Source of the DNA: DATBLE01 sp963719325
Lineage (GTDB): Bacteria > Actinomycetota > Thermoleophilia > Gaiellales > Gaiellaceae
Length of the DNA: 64,000 nucleotides
Direction: 5' to 3'
Assembly: GCA_963719325.1 (NCBI GenBank)
Contig: CAVRBW010000022.1
Span: 1 to 64,000 of the forward strand
Positions 50,818 through 61,430 of this stretch are shown in pieces. Numbering within the stretch: position 1 is the first letter of the stretch; every line of letters starts with the position of its first letter. The notes beneath the pieces are model-generated. The model saw only the letters and a list, made by a program, of their open reading frames with translations, had not been told where the DNA came from and did not search any database. A program made the position numbers and the translations under genes.

Positions 50818-51951
50818 ATGGACTTCGAGACGCGGGCAATCCACGAAGGCCAGGAGCCCGATCCGGCGACAGGCGCGGTCACCGTCCCGATCTACCAGAC
50901 CTCGACGTACGTCCAGGACGCCGTCGGCGAGCACAAGGGCTACGACTACTCGCGCACGGCGAACCCGACCCGGCGGGCGCTCGAGGTCTGCCTCGCCTCG
51001 CTGGAGAGCGCCGAGCACGGGTTCGCATTCTCCTCGGGGATGGGCGCGGCGACGACCGTCATGCACCTCGTCTCGCCGGGCGACCGGACGGTCGCCGTCG
51101 ACGACGTCTACGGCGGCACGTACCGCCTCTTCTCGAAGGTGTACGAGCCGAAGGGATACGAGTTCCAGTTCGCCCCGGCCGGGGAGCTCGCGTCCGCGAT
51201 CGACGAGCGGACTCGGCTCGTCTGGGTCGAGACGCCGACGAATCCGCTCCTGAACGTCGTCGACGTTCGCGCCGTCGCCGACCGTGCCCACGAGGTCGGC
51301 GCCGTCGTCGTCGTGGACAACACGTTCGCGACGCCGTATCTCCAGCGCCCCCTCGAGCTCGGGGCCGACCTCGTCGTCCACTCGACGACGAAGTACCTGG
51401 GCGGCCACTCCGATCTCGTCAGCGGCTTCGCCTGCACCGACGATCCCTCGATCGCCGAGCAGCTCGCCTTCCTCCAGAACTCGCTCGGCGCGATTCCGGG
51501 ACCGTTCGACTCGTGGCTCGTCCTGCGCGGCCTGAAGACGCTCGCGCTCCGGATGCACCGGCACTGCGAGAACGCCCTCGCGGTCGCCGAGTTCCTCCAG
51601 GACCGACCGGATGTCGAACGCGTTCTGTACCCGGGCCTGCCCACTCACCCGGGCCACGATCTCGCCGCCCGGCAGATGAGCGGGTTCGGTGGAATGGTCT
51701 CGTTCCTGGCCGGTAGCGCCGAGGAGGCGGTCGCGCTCGTCGGGCGCACGCGGATCTGGAAGCTCGCCGAGAGCCTCGGCGGCGTCGAGAGCCTGATCGA
51801 GGTGCCCGCCGCGATGACGCACGCGTCGACCGCGGATGCTCCCTTCGCCTGCCCGCCGAACCTCGTGCGGCTCTCCGTCGGGATCGAGTCCGTCGACGAC
51901 CTCGTCGCCGATCTCGAGGCGGCCTTCGTCCGCTCGCCCGCGGCCGCGTAG
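50818..51951 (+). CDS. cystathionine gamma-lyase/synthase
   Basis: A 377-residue Cys/Met-metabolism PLP enzyme. The N-terminus FETRAIHEGQEPDPATGAV, the SSGMGAATTVMHLVSPGD region and STTKYLGGHSDLVSG with PLP Lys192 are diagnostic. Together with the CBS gene 4 kb upstream, gamma-lyase activity (cystathionine to cysteine) fits best, although gamma-synthase cannot be ruled out from sequence. The ATG is 12 bases after the glycosylase stop and 9 bases after TAGCAT. Confidence 0.93.
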   Translation: MDFETRAIHEGQEPDPATGAVTVPIYQTSTYVQDAVGEHKGYDYSRTANPTRRALEVCLASLESAEHGFAFSSGMGAATTVMHLVSPGDRTVAVDDVYGGTYRLFSKVYEPKGYEFQFAPAGELASAIDERTRLVWVETPTNPLLNVVDVRAVADRAHEVGAVVVVDNTFATPYLQRPLELGADLVVHSTTKYLGGHSDLVSGFACTDDPSIAEQLAFLQNSLGAIPGPFDSWLVLRGLKTLALRMHRHCENALAVAEFLQDRPDVERVLYPGLPTHPGHDLAARQMSGFGGMVSFLAGSAEEAVALVGRTRIWKLAESLGGVESLIEVPAAMTHASTADAPFACPPNLVRLSVGIESVDDLVADLEAAFVRSPAAA

Positions 51952-51985
51952 GGAACCGATCGCACGCCGCCGGTGTAGAGGCGGC

Positions 51986-52570
51986 ATGAAGCGCATTGTG
52001 TTCGTTCTTCTGCTCGGCCTCGTGCTCGCGGGACCGGCCGCTGCCAAGGGCCCCTCCAAGGTGACGATCACCGGCCCCGGGCTCGCGGAGCCGATCGTCC
52101 TGAGCGGAGATCCCGAGAGCAACGTCGGCTCGCGATTCGGGCGGCTGGTGGACCACAGCGGCTGGTTCGCCGAGGTCTTCCAGCAGTCGCCGGACCCGAC
52201 TTCCTCGACCCGGCCCACCGGACGCCTCGGCCCCCGCTACACCGCGACGTACGTCGTGCCGATCGGAGGCGACGCGTCCAAGCCGGTGCGCCAGCAGCTG
52301 TATCCATTCGCGGCTGGCGGCCCGGTCACGCACACGCGCGCCGGTCAGCCTGTGTTCGTCGGAACCGTTACGCACGGCGGCTGGTACCGGGCGCCGATCG
52401 CGCTGCGCCGGACGCTCGTTGCGATCGGCCTTCCGAGCAAGCCACCGGTCGCGGCAGCGGGTCTGAGCTCAGGCGCCTGGGCGGGCATCGCCACGGCTTG
52501 CGCAATCGCGCTCGCCGCGGCTGCGTTCCTGGCCCGCCGGCACCGAAGGCCGAGGCAGGCTCCCGCATAA
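51986..52570 (+). CDS. membrane-anchored extracytoplasmic hypothetical protein
   Basis: A 194-residue protein with a signal peptide (MKRIVFVLLLGLVLAGPAAAKG), an extracytoplasmic domain of about 135 residues, and a C-terminal helix (WAGIATACAIALAAAAFLA) followed by a basic tail (RRHRRPRQ). So it should be anchored by its C-terminus. The central domain (KVTITGPGLAEPIVLSGDPE, YTATYVVPIGGD) is not recognised. It is followed at once by a strong hairpin. Confidence 0.75.
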   Translation: MKRIVFVLLLGLVLAGPAAAKGPSKVTITGPGLAEPIVLSGDPESNVGSRFGRLVDHSGWFAEVFQQSPDPTSSTRPTGRLGPRYTATYVVPIGGDASKPVRQQLYPFAAGGPVTHTRAGQPVFVGTVTHGGWYRAPIALRRTLVAIGLPSKPPVAAAGLSSGAWAGIATACAIALAAAAFLARRHRRPRQAPA

Positions 52571-52601
52571 GATCGTGGGCGTCCCGTGGACGCCCACGAT
52601 C
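52571..52601 (+). promoter_or_regulatory. 14-pair perfect hairpin spanning the MBL start codon
   Basis: GATCGTGGGCGTCC (52571-52584) and GGACGCCCACGATC (52588-52601) are perfect inverted repeats with a 3-base loop. The G and T of the GTG start codon (52586-52588) lie in that loop, and a TAAGAT hexamer (52568-52573) overlaps the preceding stop. It could end the upstream mRNA, sequester the start codon, or both. Confidence 0.6.
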
Positions 52602-53446
52602 CCATCGACCTGCACCACCAGACCGAGCGTGTCGTCGGCGTCTACCTCGTCGAGACCGACGACGGCCTGGCGCTCTTCGACTGCGGGCCGTCGTCCTGCC
52701 TCGACGCGCTGAAGACCGGCCTGGCGGAGCGCGGGCTCGCGCTCACCGACATCCGGCACCTGCTCCTGTCGCACATCCACCTGGACCACGCCGGCGCGGC
52801 CGGCACGATCGCGCGCGAGCACCCGAACGTGCGGGTCCACGTCTCGGAGATCGGCGCCCCACACGTCGTCGATCCCGGCCGTCTGGAGCGGAGCGCCCGC
52901 CGCCTGTACGGGGACGCGTTCGACATCCTCTGGGGTGAGCTCGCACCCGTGCCGGAGGAGATCGTGGAGGTCGTCGGCGACAGGGTGGTCGGCCTCGGCT
53001 GCTTCCCGGCCCCCGGCCACGCCTCGCACCACGTGTGCTATCTGCATCCGGACGGCACGCTCTACGCCGGCGACGCCGCCGGGGTCCGGATCCAGCCGAG
53101 CAGCTACGTGCTTCCGGTCTCGCCTCCGCCGGACATCGACGTCGAGGCGTGGTTTCGCACCTTCGAGGAGATCGAGCGACGGCAGCCGGACCGGCTCGCC
53201 CTCATCCACTTCGGCGTCGCCGATTCGCCCTCCGAGCACCTGGCCCTCGCGCGGGAGGAGCTCGCGAAGTGGAGCGAGCGCTGCGAGCGAGGCCTCGACG
53301 AGCAGGCCTGGATCGCGGCTGCGCATCGCGACCTCGAAGCAGCTGTCGGAGACGAGGCGGAGCACTGGGAGCGGGCCGCCCCGCTGTGGCAGTCCTACGT
53401 CGGGATGAAGCGGTACTGGGACAAGCGGATCCAGTCCGCCACCTAG
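52586..53446 (+). CDS. metallo-beta-lactamase-fold hydrolase
   Basis: A 286-residue MBL-superfamily hydrolase. The metal motif is SHIHLDHAG (His63, His65, Asp67, His68), followed by PAPGHASHHVCY and LYAGDAAGVR carrying the third His and bridging Asp. A C-terminal helical extension (about residues 205-286, WSERCERGLDEQAW...) goes beyond the core fold. The substrate is unknown; related proteins cleave thioesters, lactones or phosphodiesters. The GTG start lies in the loop of a strong hairpin. Confidence 0.88.
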   Translation: MDAHDPIDLHHQTERVVGVYLVETDDGLALFDCGPSSCLDALKTGLAERGLALTDIRHLLLSHIHLDHAGAAGTIAREHPNVRVHVSEIGAPHVVDPGRLERSARRLYGDAFDILWGELAPVPEEIVEVVGDRVVGLGCFPAPGHASHHVCYLHPDGTLYAGDAAGVRIQPSSYVLPVSPPPDIDVEAWFRTFEEIERRQPDRLALIHFGVADSPSEHLALAREELAKWSERCERGLDEQAWIAAAHRDLEAAVGDEAEHWERAAPLWQSYVGMKRYWDKRIQSAT

Positions 53447-53453
53447 CGCCGGA

Positions 53454-53816
53454 TCAGAAGACGCTGACGGTCTTCTCGTCCCGTCCGTCTCGATAACCGG
53501 CCCCGAGCGCCTCCGCCAGCTTCTGCTCGAGCTGGCCGGTCTGCTCCAGTTCCTCGACGATGTCGGCGCCTCCGAGCAGCTCGCCGCGCACGAACACCTG
53601 GGGGATCGTCGGCCAGCCCGAGAGCGCCGTGAGCTCCTGCCTGATCGCCGGATCGGGGAGGATGTCGACCGTGGTGACGGGTGCGCCCGCGCGACGCAGC
53701 GCCTCGAGTGCCCGCTGCGAGTTGCCGCACATGACCATCTGCGGAGTGCCCTTCATGAACAGGGCGACCTCCTCGCCCTCGATCACCTGCTTGATGTTGC
53801 CGCTCAGGTCGTTCAC
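53454..53816 (-). CDS. grxD: monothiol glutaredoxin (Grx4-like)
   Basis: A 120-residue glutaredoxin of the Fe-S trafficking class. It has VALFMKGTPQMVMCGNS, WPTIPQVFVRGELLGGADIVEEL and the cis-Pro of the fold. The active site reads CGNS (Cys30) instead of the usual CGFS. It starts GTGA inside the end of the bolA gene; the BolA-monothiol glutaredoxin pairing is a known complex that holds or delivers [2Fe-2S] clusters and senses iron status. Confidence 0.92.
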   Translation of the reverse strand: MNDLSGNIKQVIEGEEVALFMKGTPQMVMCGNSQRALEALRRAGAPVTTVDILPDPAIRQELTALSGWPTIPQVFVRGELLGGADIVEELEQTGQLEQKLAEALGAGYRDGRDEKTVSVF

Positions 53817-54049
53817 GGCGTCGCCCCTTTCGTCCGGATACGCAGTTCGTGGATGGTGCCGTCGGCGAGCGGTGCCGCAAGGGCGTCGTAGACCAGCCGG
53901 TGCTGCTCGACGAGCGAGAGGCCGTCGAACCGGGGGCTCGCCACCGTCACCTGGAAGTGGTCGCCCGTGCCCGTGCGGTCAACGACGTCCAGCTCGGACG
54001 CGTCCGGGAACGCCTTGGCCAACAGAGCGCGAAGCGGATCGGTCGCCAC
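53813..54049 (-). CDS. bolA: BolA-family protein
   Basis: A 78-residue BolA-like protein that pairs with monothiol glutaredoxin in Fe-S cluster handling. The fold is represented by LLAKAFPDASELDVVDRTGTGDHFQVTVASPRFDGLSLVEQHRLVYDAL, with the conserved His near residue 31 and the RHRxVY-like segment as QHRLVY. The GTG at 54049 is 6 bases from TAACCT (minus strand, 54056-54061), so the bolA-grx mRNA is probably leaderless. Confidence 0.92.
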   Translation of the reverse strand: MATDPLRALLAKAFPDASELDVVDRTGTGDHFQVTVASPRFDGLSLVEQHRLVYDALAAPLADGTIHELRIRTKGATP

Positions 54050-54058
54050 CGCTTCAGG

Positions 54059-55096
54059 TTAACGACCGAGTGACGCTCTGAATGCCCGCAGGTAGTCCGC
54101 GACCATCCGCTCGGGAGAGAAGCGCTCCTGCGCGAAGCGGACGAGCTCCAGCGGGTCGAGCCGGTCGGCCTCCTCGATCGCCGCCGCCATGATCCGGTAG
54201 TCGTCGACGATGATCCCGCTCCGCCCGTGCTCGATCACCTCCGGCACGGCCCCCCAGCGCGTTGCGATCACGGGCGTCCCGCAGGCCATCGACTCGACCA
54301 TCACCAGGCCGAACGGCTCCTCCCACTCGATCGGGAAGAGGGTCGCCCGTGCGTGCTGGAGCAGCTCGACCTTCTCGCCGTGCGTGACCTCGCCGAGATA
54401 CTCGATCGAATCGGAGAGGTGCGGCGCGACGAACTCGTCGAAGTACTGCTGCTCGAGCGGCTCGCGCTTCTTGCCGGCGATCTTCAGCGGGAGACCGGCG
54501 GTGACGGCGACGTCGACCGCGCGATGGCAGCCCTTGTCCGGGCTCATCCGGCCGAGGAAGAGCAGGTAGTCGCCGCGGTGCGGCTTGACCGGGTAGAGCG
54601 AGAAGTCGAGCGCGTTCGGGCAGTTCGCCACCCACGGGAAGTCTGGCTTCGGCTTGCGCTGGTTCATCGAGATCGAGATGAACCCGATCCTGGGAGCGAC
54701 GTTGGCGATCTGCTGGTAGATCGCGCCGCCCTCGCCGTCGAGGGGGCCGTGGATCGTGTGCAGCACCGGCTTGTCCATCAATCCGCCGATCACCGCCGCG
54801 GGCAGTCCCGAATGGTCGTTGATCACGTCGAACTCGTCCGCACGCTCGTAGCAGGCGAGGCAGTGCTGGAGCTCGGGCAGCGACTGCCCGATCCGCGCGC
54901 TCGGGGCTGTCTGGAACACCGCCGACAGCTTCGCCCTGGTATGCGAGTCGCCGGAGGCGAAGAGCGTCACGTCGTGGCCGGCGTCGGCCAGTCCATCGGC
55001 GAGCAGCCAGACGATCCACTCGATCCCCCCGTAGCCCGTGGGCGGCACCGGGAACCAGACGGGACTGATCACAGCGATCCGAAGCGTGTCTGTCAT
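54059..55096 (-). CDS. family 4-type glycosyltransferase
   Basis: A 345-residue GT-B enzyme. The N-terminal domain has AVISPVWFPVPPTGYGGIEWIVWLLADGL. The C-terminal nucleotide-sugar domain has YLLFLGRMSPDKGCHRAVDVA, FPIEWEEPFGLVMVESMACGTPVIAT and a WGAVPEVIEHGRSGI loop, with the retaining E-x7-E motif. The acceptor is unknown. It follows the glucosidase gene; GGAGG lies about 9 bases before its ATG, and two identical palindromes occupy the 99-base gap between them. Confidence 0.9.
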   Translation of the reverse strand: MTDTLRIAVISPVWFPVPPTGYGGIEWIVWLLADGLADAGHDVTLFASGDSHTRAKLSAVFQTAPSARIGQSLPELQHCLACYERADEFDVINDHSGLPAAVIGGLMDKPVLHTIHGPLDGEGGAIYQQIANVAPRIGFISISMNQRKPKPDFPWVANCPNALDFSLYPVKPHRGDYLLFLGRMSPDKGCHRAVDVAVTAGLPLKIAGKKREPLEQQYFDEFVAPHLSDSIEYLGEVTHGEKVELLQHARATLFPIEWEEPFGLVMVESMACGTPVIATRWGAVPEVIEHGRSGIIVDDYRIMAAAIEEADRLDPLELVRFAQERFSPERMVADYLRAFRASLGR

Positions 55097-55112
55097 CGCC
55101 TTGACCCTCCAA

Positions 55113-55127
55113 GTAACACGGTGTTAC
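55113..55127. promoter_or_regulatory. palindromic operator, copy 1
   Basis: GTAACAC-G-GTGTTAC, a perfect 7-base-arm palindrome, in the gap upstream of the glycosyltransferase gene. The flanks (ccaa before, agccc after) also match copy 2, 55 bases away centre to centre. Symmetry and spacing suggest a TetR- or LacI-like repressor site. Confidence 0.75.
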
Positions 55128-55167
55128 GAGCCCTCCAAACGGCCACTTCCAGGCGTTGGTAGACCAA

Positions 55168-55182
55168 GTAACACTGTGTTAC
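55168..55182. promoter_or_regulatory. palindromic operator, copy 2
   Basis: GTAACAC-T-GTGTTAC, identical to copy 1 except for the central base. It lies 13 bases after the glucosidase stop. Two sites about five helical turns apart would let a repressor loop or bind cooperatively. No cognate regulator gene is adjacent. Confidence 0.75.
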
Positions 55183-55195
55183 AAGCCCAAACGGG

Positions 55196-57262
55196 TCACG
55201 CCTCCTGGACACGGACCCGGCCGGCTTCGAGATACACGTCCCACGCGCGGTCGAATACCCGGACGCCGGACAGACGAAGCGAGCCCGCCCACGAGGGAAG
55301 CTCCAGCGGGGCGACGGTCTCGAGCGTCTGCCGGCGACGGTCGGGTTGCAGCCCGAGCAGCACCTGGAGCAGAAGCACCGGTGTACCGGCCGCCCAGGCC
55401 TGCGGTCGGGCCGCGGTGGGATAGGCGATCGGAAACGGCGTCTGCGCACGCGGCATCCCGGAGAACACCTCCGGCAGCTCGTGTCCGAAGTAGGCGGCTG
55501 CCTCCAGCATCCGCTGCACGATCCGCTGCGCCTCGGGCCAGCGCGCGTACCGCATCAGCCCCGACGCGATCAGCGAGTTGTCGTGGGGCCAGACGGTCCC
55601 GTTGTGGTACGAGAGCGGGCTGTAGCCGCCGTCGTCCGTGGACATCGTGCGCACACCCCAGCCCGACCAGAGCGCGTCGCTCATCAGCGCGTCGACGACC
55701 GCGTCGACGCGCGAGGGAGGGACGATCCCGCTCCACAGCAGGTGGCCCATGTTCGAGCACATCGCGTCGATCGGCTTCTTCTCGCCGTCGAGCGCCAGCG
55801 CGTAGTAGCCGCCCCGTTCGTCCACCCAGTACGCCTTGTCGAACCGCTTCCGAAGCGCGTCGGCCTCTTTCTCCAGGCGCTCGGCGAGCGCACGGTCGCG
55901 CCAGGCCTCGCGTGCGAGCTCGGCGATCCGCCTCTTCGCGTCGTAGACGTAGCCCTGAACCTCGGCCGGAGCGATCGGGCCGGCTGCGATCCGCCCGTCG
56001 GCGAAGCGCTGCGAGTCGCCGGAGTCCTTCCACGACTGGTTGTCCAACCCACGCTTGCTTCGCTTCTCGTATTCGACGAACCCGTCGCCGTCACGGTCAC
56101 CGTGCTCGTCGATCCACTGGAGCGCGCGCAGTGCCGGCTCGCGCAGCTGCATGACCAGCATCGTGTCGTCGGTCCACCGCCAGACCTCCGAGAGGAGGAT
56201 GAGGTAGAGCGGCGTCGCGTCGACAGTTCCGTAGTACCGGGCAAACCAGGACTTCGCCGCCTTCCCGTGCCGGACCTCGTGGACGATCTTGCCCGGCTCG
56301 GCGTCGATCTCGGCATCGTCGTCGGTCGCCTGCAGCTCGGCGAGCACCTCCAGTGCGCCGCGGGCGAGCTCGTGCCCGAACAGCAGCGTCTGCAGCGACG
56401 TGATCAGCGTGTCTCGACCGAACACGGTCATGAACCACGGCATTCCCGCCGCCGGCAGCCGCGCCAGCCCGTGGTTGCCGCCACGCATTCGCAGCGAGGC
56501 GAGGTCCGAGACGGAACGCGCGAACGAGTGCTCGAGCGGGTCCCAGGTGGCGCGGAGCTGGGGAACTCGCAGCTGCCACGCGGTGAGGGAGTCCTGCACG
56601 CGCGCCAGCTCCTCGCCGAACCGCTGCCCTCCCGCCGGGCGTGCGACCTTCCGCCGCTCGTTCGGGTTCGGGACGACGTCGGTCGTCAGCTCCCAACGGC
56701 CGCGCGGCTCGAGCTCGACCCGGTAGCGGACGAAGCGGCCGTCGACCTCGCCGACCTGCGAGAACGCCACCTGCGTTCGCGAATTGTCGGCCGGGTCGTC
56801 CAGCACGAACTGGTTGTGCGCCTCGTCGAAGAAGTTGGGCGCCGGCTCGGGCAGCCGTTGCGCGCTCATGGGATTGCCGAGCGAGAAGTCGTGCTCCTTG
56901 ACCGCGAAGATGTCGGCGAAGTCGCTGGCGACCTCGAGCGCGAGCTCGAACGAGATCGGCGCGGTGGTCACGTTCTCGACCGCGATCCGGTCCTGCATGG
57001 TCTCGGAGACGAACCGTTCGCGCGCAATCGTGAGCGAATCCTGCGCCAGTCCGGCTGCGAGCGGATTGCGGAGAAAGAAGGCGGCCGAGTAGTACTCCAC
57101 CTTCCCGGCGGAGAGGAGCAGCGGCGTCTCGCCGTTGATCGTCAGCCGAAGCAGCGACAGGTAGCGAGTGTCCTGCGCGAAGAAGCCGCCCGTCTCCTCG
57201 CAGATGTCCCCGCGCTCGTCGCAGATGCAGAAGCTCGAGCCTTCGAGGATTGTCAGCGCCAC
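55196..57262 (-). CDS. glycogen-debranching-type amylo-alpha-1,6-glucosidase
   Basis: A 688-residue protein. Residues about 1-200 are the GDE N-terminal domain (LEGSSFCICDERGDICEETGGFFAQDTRYLS). The catalytic (alpha/alpha)6 barrel follows, with GMPWFMTVFGRDTLITSLQTLL, GFVEYEKRSKRGLDNQSWKDSGDS and SYHNGTVWPHDNSLIASGLMRY, the last carrying acidic catalytic candidates. It should hydrolyse alpha-1,6-linked or related glucosides. The ATG is 3 bases after the SDR stop, so it is in an operon with the SDR and probably the glycosyltransferase. Confidence 0.92.
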   Translation of the reverse strand: MALTILEGSSFCICDERGDICEETGGFFAQDTRYLSLLRLTINGETPLLLSAGKVEYYSAAFFLRNPLAAGLAQDSLTIARERFVSETMQDRIAVENVTTAPISFELALEVASDFADIFAVKEHDFSLGNPMSAQRLPEPAPNFFDEAHNQFVLDDPADNSRTQVAFSQVGEVDGRFVRYRVELEPRGRWELTTDVVPNPNERRKVARPAGGQRFGEELARVQDSLTAWQLRVPQLRATWDPLEHSFARSVSDLASLRMRGGNHGLARLPAAGMPWFMTVFGRDTLITSLQTLLFGHELARGALEVLAELQATDDDAEIDAEPGKIVHEVRHGKAAKSWFARYYGTVDATPLYLILLSEVWRWTDDTMLVMQLREPALRALQWIDEHGDRDGDGFVEYEKRSKRGLDNQSWKDSGDSQRFADGRIAAGPIAPAEVQGYVYDAKRRIAELAREAWRDRALAERLEKEADALRKRFDKAYWVDERGGYYALALDGEKKPIDAMCSNMGHLLWSGIVPPSRVDAVVDALMSDALWSGWGVRTMSTDDGGYSPLSYHNGTVWPHDNSLIASGLMRYARWPEAQRIVQRMLEAAAYFGHELPEVFSGMPRAQTPFPIAYPTAARPQAWAAGTPVLLLQVLLGLQPDRRRQTLETVAPLELPSWAGSLRLSGVRVFDRAWDVYLEAGRVRVQEA

Positions 57263-57265
57263 GGG

Positions 57266-57997
57266 CTAGGTCTTGCGGAGAATGCGGCCTCCGCTCGACT
57301 GGGCGAGCGCCTTGACGACGATCTCGTCCACGTTCACCCGGAGCGGTCGGGTGAGCGCGAAGACGATGCAGTCGGCGATGTCCTCGGGCGTGAGCGCCTC
57401 GACGCCCTCGTAGACCTGGCGGGCTTGCTCTTCGTCGCCCTTGAACCGGACGAGCGAGAAGTTGGTCTCGGTCAATCCCGGCCCGACGGCGGTGATGCGG
57501 ATCGGCCGTCCGAGCAGGTCCTCCCGCAACGCCCGACTGAACATCGCCGAGGCGGCCTTCACCGCGCAGTAGACGGCGGCGTTGTCGTAGGCCTGGCGTC
57601 CGGCGATCGAGTCGATGTTGACGATGTGCCCACCGTCACGGATGTGCGGCAGGCAGAGGCGGGTCATCCGCATCAGCCCGTGGACGTTCGATTCCAGCAT
57701 CCACTCCTCGTCGTCCTCGTTCGACTCCCAGAACGGGTAGCGGCCGAGCGCTCCGCCGGCGTTGTTGACGAGCACGTCCAGGCCGCCGAGCGCCTCGACC
57801 GCCGCGTCGACGAAGCGCGTGCAGCTCTCCGGATCGGTGACGTCGAGCTCGTGCGCGAAATCGCCCTCGAGCAGCTCGACCCTGCGAGCTCCCACCGCGA
57901 CACGCATCCCGGCTTCGCGCAACGCCTTCGCAGTCGCGGCGCCGATCCCGCTGGAGGCGCCGGTGACGATCGCGATCTTGCCGTCCAAGGTGGGCAC
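57266..57997 (-). CDS. SDR-family oxidoreductase (YdfG-like)
   Basis: A 243-residue classical short-chain dehydrogenase: VTGASSGIGAATA at residues 10-22, LVNNAGGALG, VNIDSIAGRQ with the catalytic Ser, and VYCAVKAAS with Tyr and Lys. The C-terminal NVDEIVVKAL segment fits the YdfG/serine dehydrogenase branch. It heads the SDR-glucosidase-glycosyltransferase operon. The GTG is 9 bases from TAGGCT on the minus strand. Confidence 0.9.
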   Translation of the reverse strand: MPTLDGKIAIVTGASSGIGAATAKALREAGMRVAVGARRVELLEGDFAHELDVTDPESCTRFVDAAVEALGGLDVLVNNAGGALGRYPFWESNEDDEEWMLESNVHGLMRMTRLCLPHIRDGGHIVNIDSIAGRQAYDNAAVYCAVKAASAMFSRALREDLLGRPIRITAVGPGLTETNFSLVRFKGDEEQARQVYEGVEALTPEDIADCIVFALTRPLRVNVDEIVVKALAQSSGGRILRKT

Positions 57998-58064
57998 GAG
58001 CGAAGGAGCCTACCGACGGCCGGCTTCTGGCGCGGCGTCGGCCCGTTGCCCGGCGACGCTGCAG

Positions 58065-58967
58065 CTACGGAGCCGAGCGGCGACGGACGGAGGGGCCGAG
58101 CTGGACGGGCCCCGGCGCATGCTCGACCTGGAGCGTCGTGTGGTCGAGCGTGAACCGCTCGACCAGCATCCCCTCGAGCTCGCGCCGTATCTGGTGGCAG
58201 TCGGCGCCCGCGGTGACGAGGACGTGCGCGGAGAGGACGGGAAAGCCGCTCGTCAGCGTCCAGACGTGCAGATCGTGGACCTCGACCACCTCGGGCCAGG
58301 CGGCGATTGCGTGCCCGACGTCGTCCGGGTCGATGTTTGGCGGGGAGACCTCGAGGAAGATTCGCATCGAATCCCGAAGTAATCCGAATGCGGCCCAGAA
58401 CATGAGCGCAGCGACCAGCAGGCCGGCGAGCGGATCGAACCGGTCCCAGCCGGTGGCCAGCACGAGCCCACCGGCAGCGGCAGTACCGACGAAGGCGACG
58501 AGGTCGGTGGCGACGTGGAGGAACGCGCCGCGCACGTTCAGGCTCTCCCGGCTCGCGCGTGCGAGCAGGGCGGTGGCGACGAGGTTCACCGCCACGCCGG
58601 CGAGCGCGACCCCGAGCACGACGCCGCCGCGGACTTCCTGCGGCGAAACCAATCGGCGGGTTGCACCGAACACAATCCAGATGCCGACAAGAGCCAGCGC
58701 CAGCCCGTTTGCCTGCGCGGAGAGGATCTCGAGCCGCCGGAAGCCGTACGTCCAGCTGCCTCGTGCGGGGCGCGCGGCGAGCGCCGATGCGACGAGCGCG
58801 AAGCCGAGCGCCGCTGCGTCGGAGATGAGATGCCCGGCGTCGGCGAGCAACGCGAGCGAACCCGCCAGGATGCCGGCGACGAGCTCGCCGCCCATCAGGG
58901 CGACGATCAGCAGGAGCGCGGCGGCGAGCAGGCGCCGGTCGCTCGCACCGTGGTCATGGTCGTGCAT
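58065..58967 (-). CDS. cation diffusion facilitator (CzcD-like)
   Basis: A 300-residue metal/proton antiporter. It starts with a short His-rich leader (MHDHDHG), then six helices. The transport-site motifs are LADAGHLISDAAALG in helix 2 and LHVATDLVAFVGT in helix 5, both HxxxD. The C-terminal cytoplasmic domain has VEVHDLHVWTLTSGFPVLSAHV. Likely exports zinc or a similar ion. The ATG is 7 bases from TACGCT (minus strand, 58975-58980). It is divergent from the FtsH-like gene. Confidence 0.93.
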   Translation of the reverse strand: MHDHDHGASDRRLLAAALLLIVALMGGELVAGILAGSLALLADAGHLISDAAALGFALVASALAARPARGSWTYGFRRLEILSAQANGLALALVGIWIVFGATRRLVSPQEVRGGVVLGVALAGVAVNLVATALLARASRESLNVRGAFLHVATDLVAFVGTAAAGGLVLATGWDRFDPLAGLLVAALMFWAAFGLLRDSMRIFLEVSPPNIDPDDVGHAIAAWPEVVEVHDLHVWTLTSGFPVLSAHVLVTAGADCHQIRRELEGMLVERFTLDHTTLQVEHAPGPVQLGPSVRRRSAP

Positions 58968-58974
58968 CCCCCGG

Positions 58975-59018
58975 AGCGTAGTGGCCGCCGACTTCCTGCG
59001 AAAACAGGCGTCTAAACT
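58975..59018. promoter_or_regulatory. divergent leaderless promoters, CDF / FtsH-like
   Basis: TACGCT (minus, 58975-58980) is 7 bases from the CDF ATG; TAAACT (plus, 59013-59018) is 6 bases from the FtsH-like ATG. The gap of 57 bases holds both promoters and no Shine-Dalgarno sequence. Confidence 0.65.
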
Positions 59019-59024
59019 AGGCAA

Positions 59025-61414
<2,390 letters not shown>

Positions 61415-61430
<16 letters not shown>

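Noticed and set aside
49645..52218. An 857-codon minus-strand frame
   Set aside because: Antisense to the tandem glycosylases and CGL; no domain visible.
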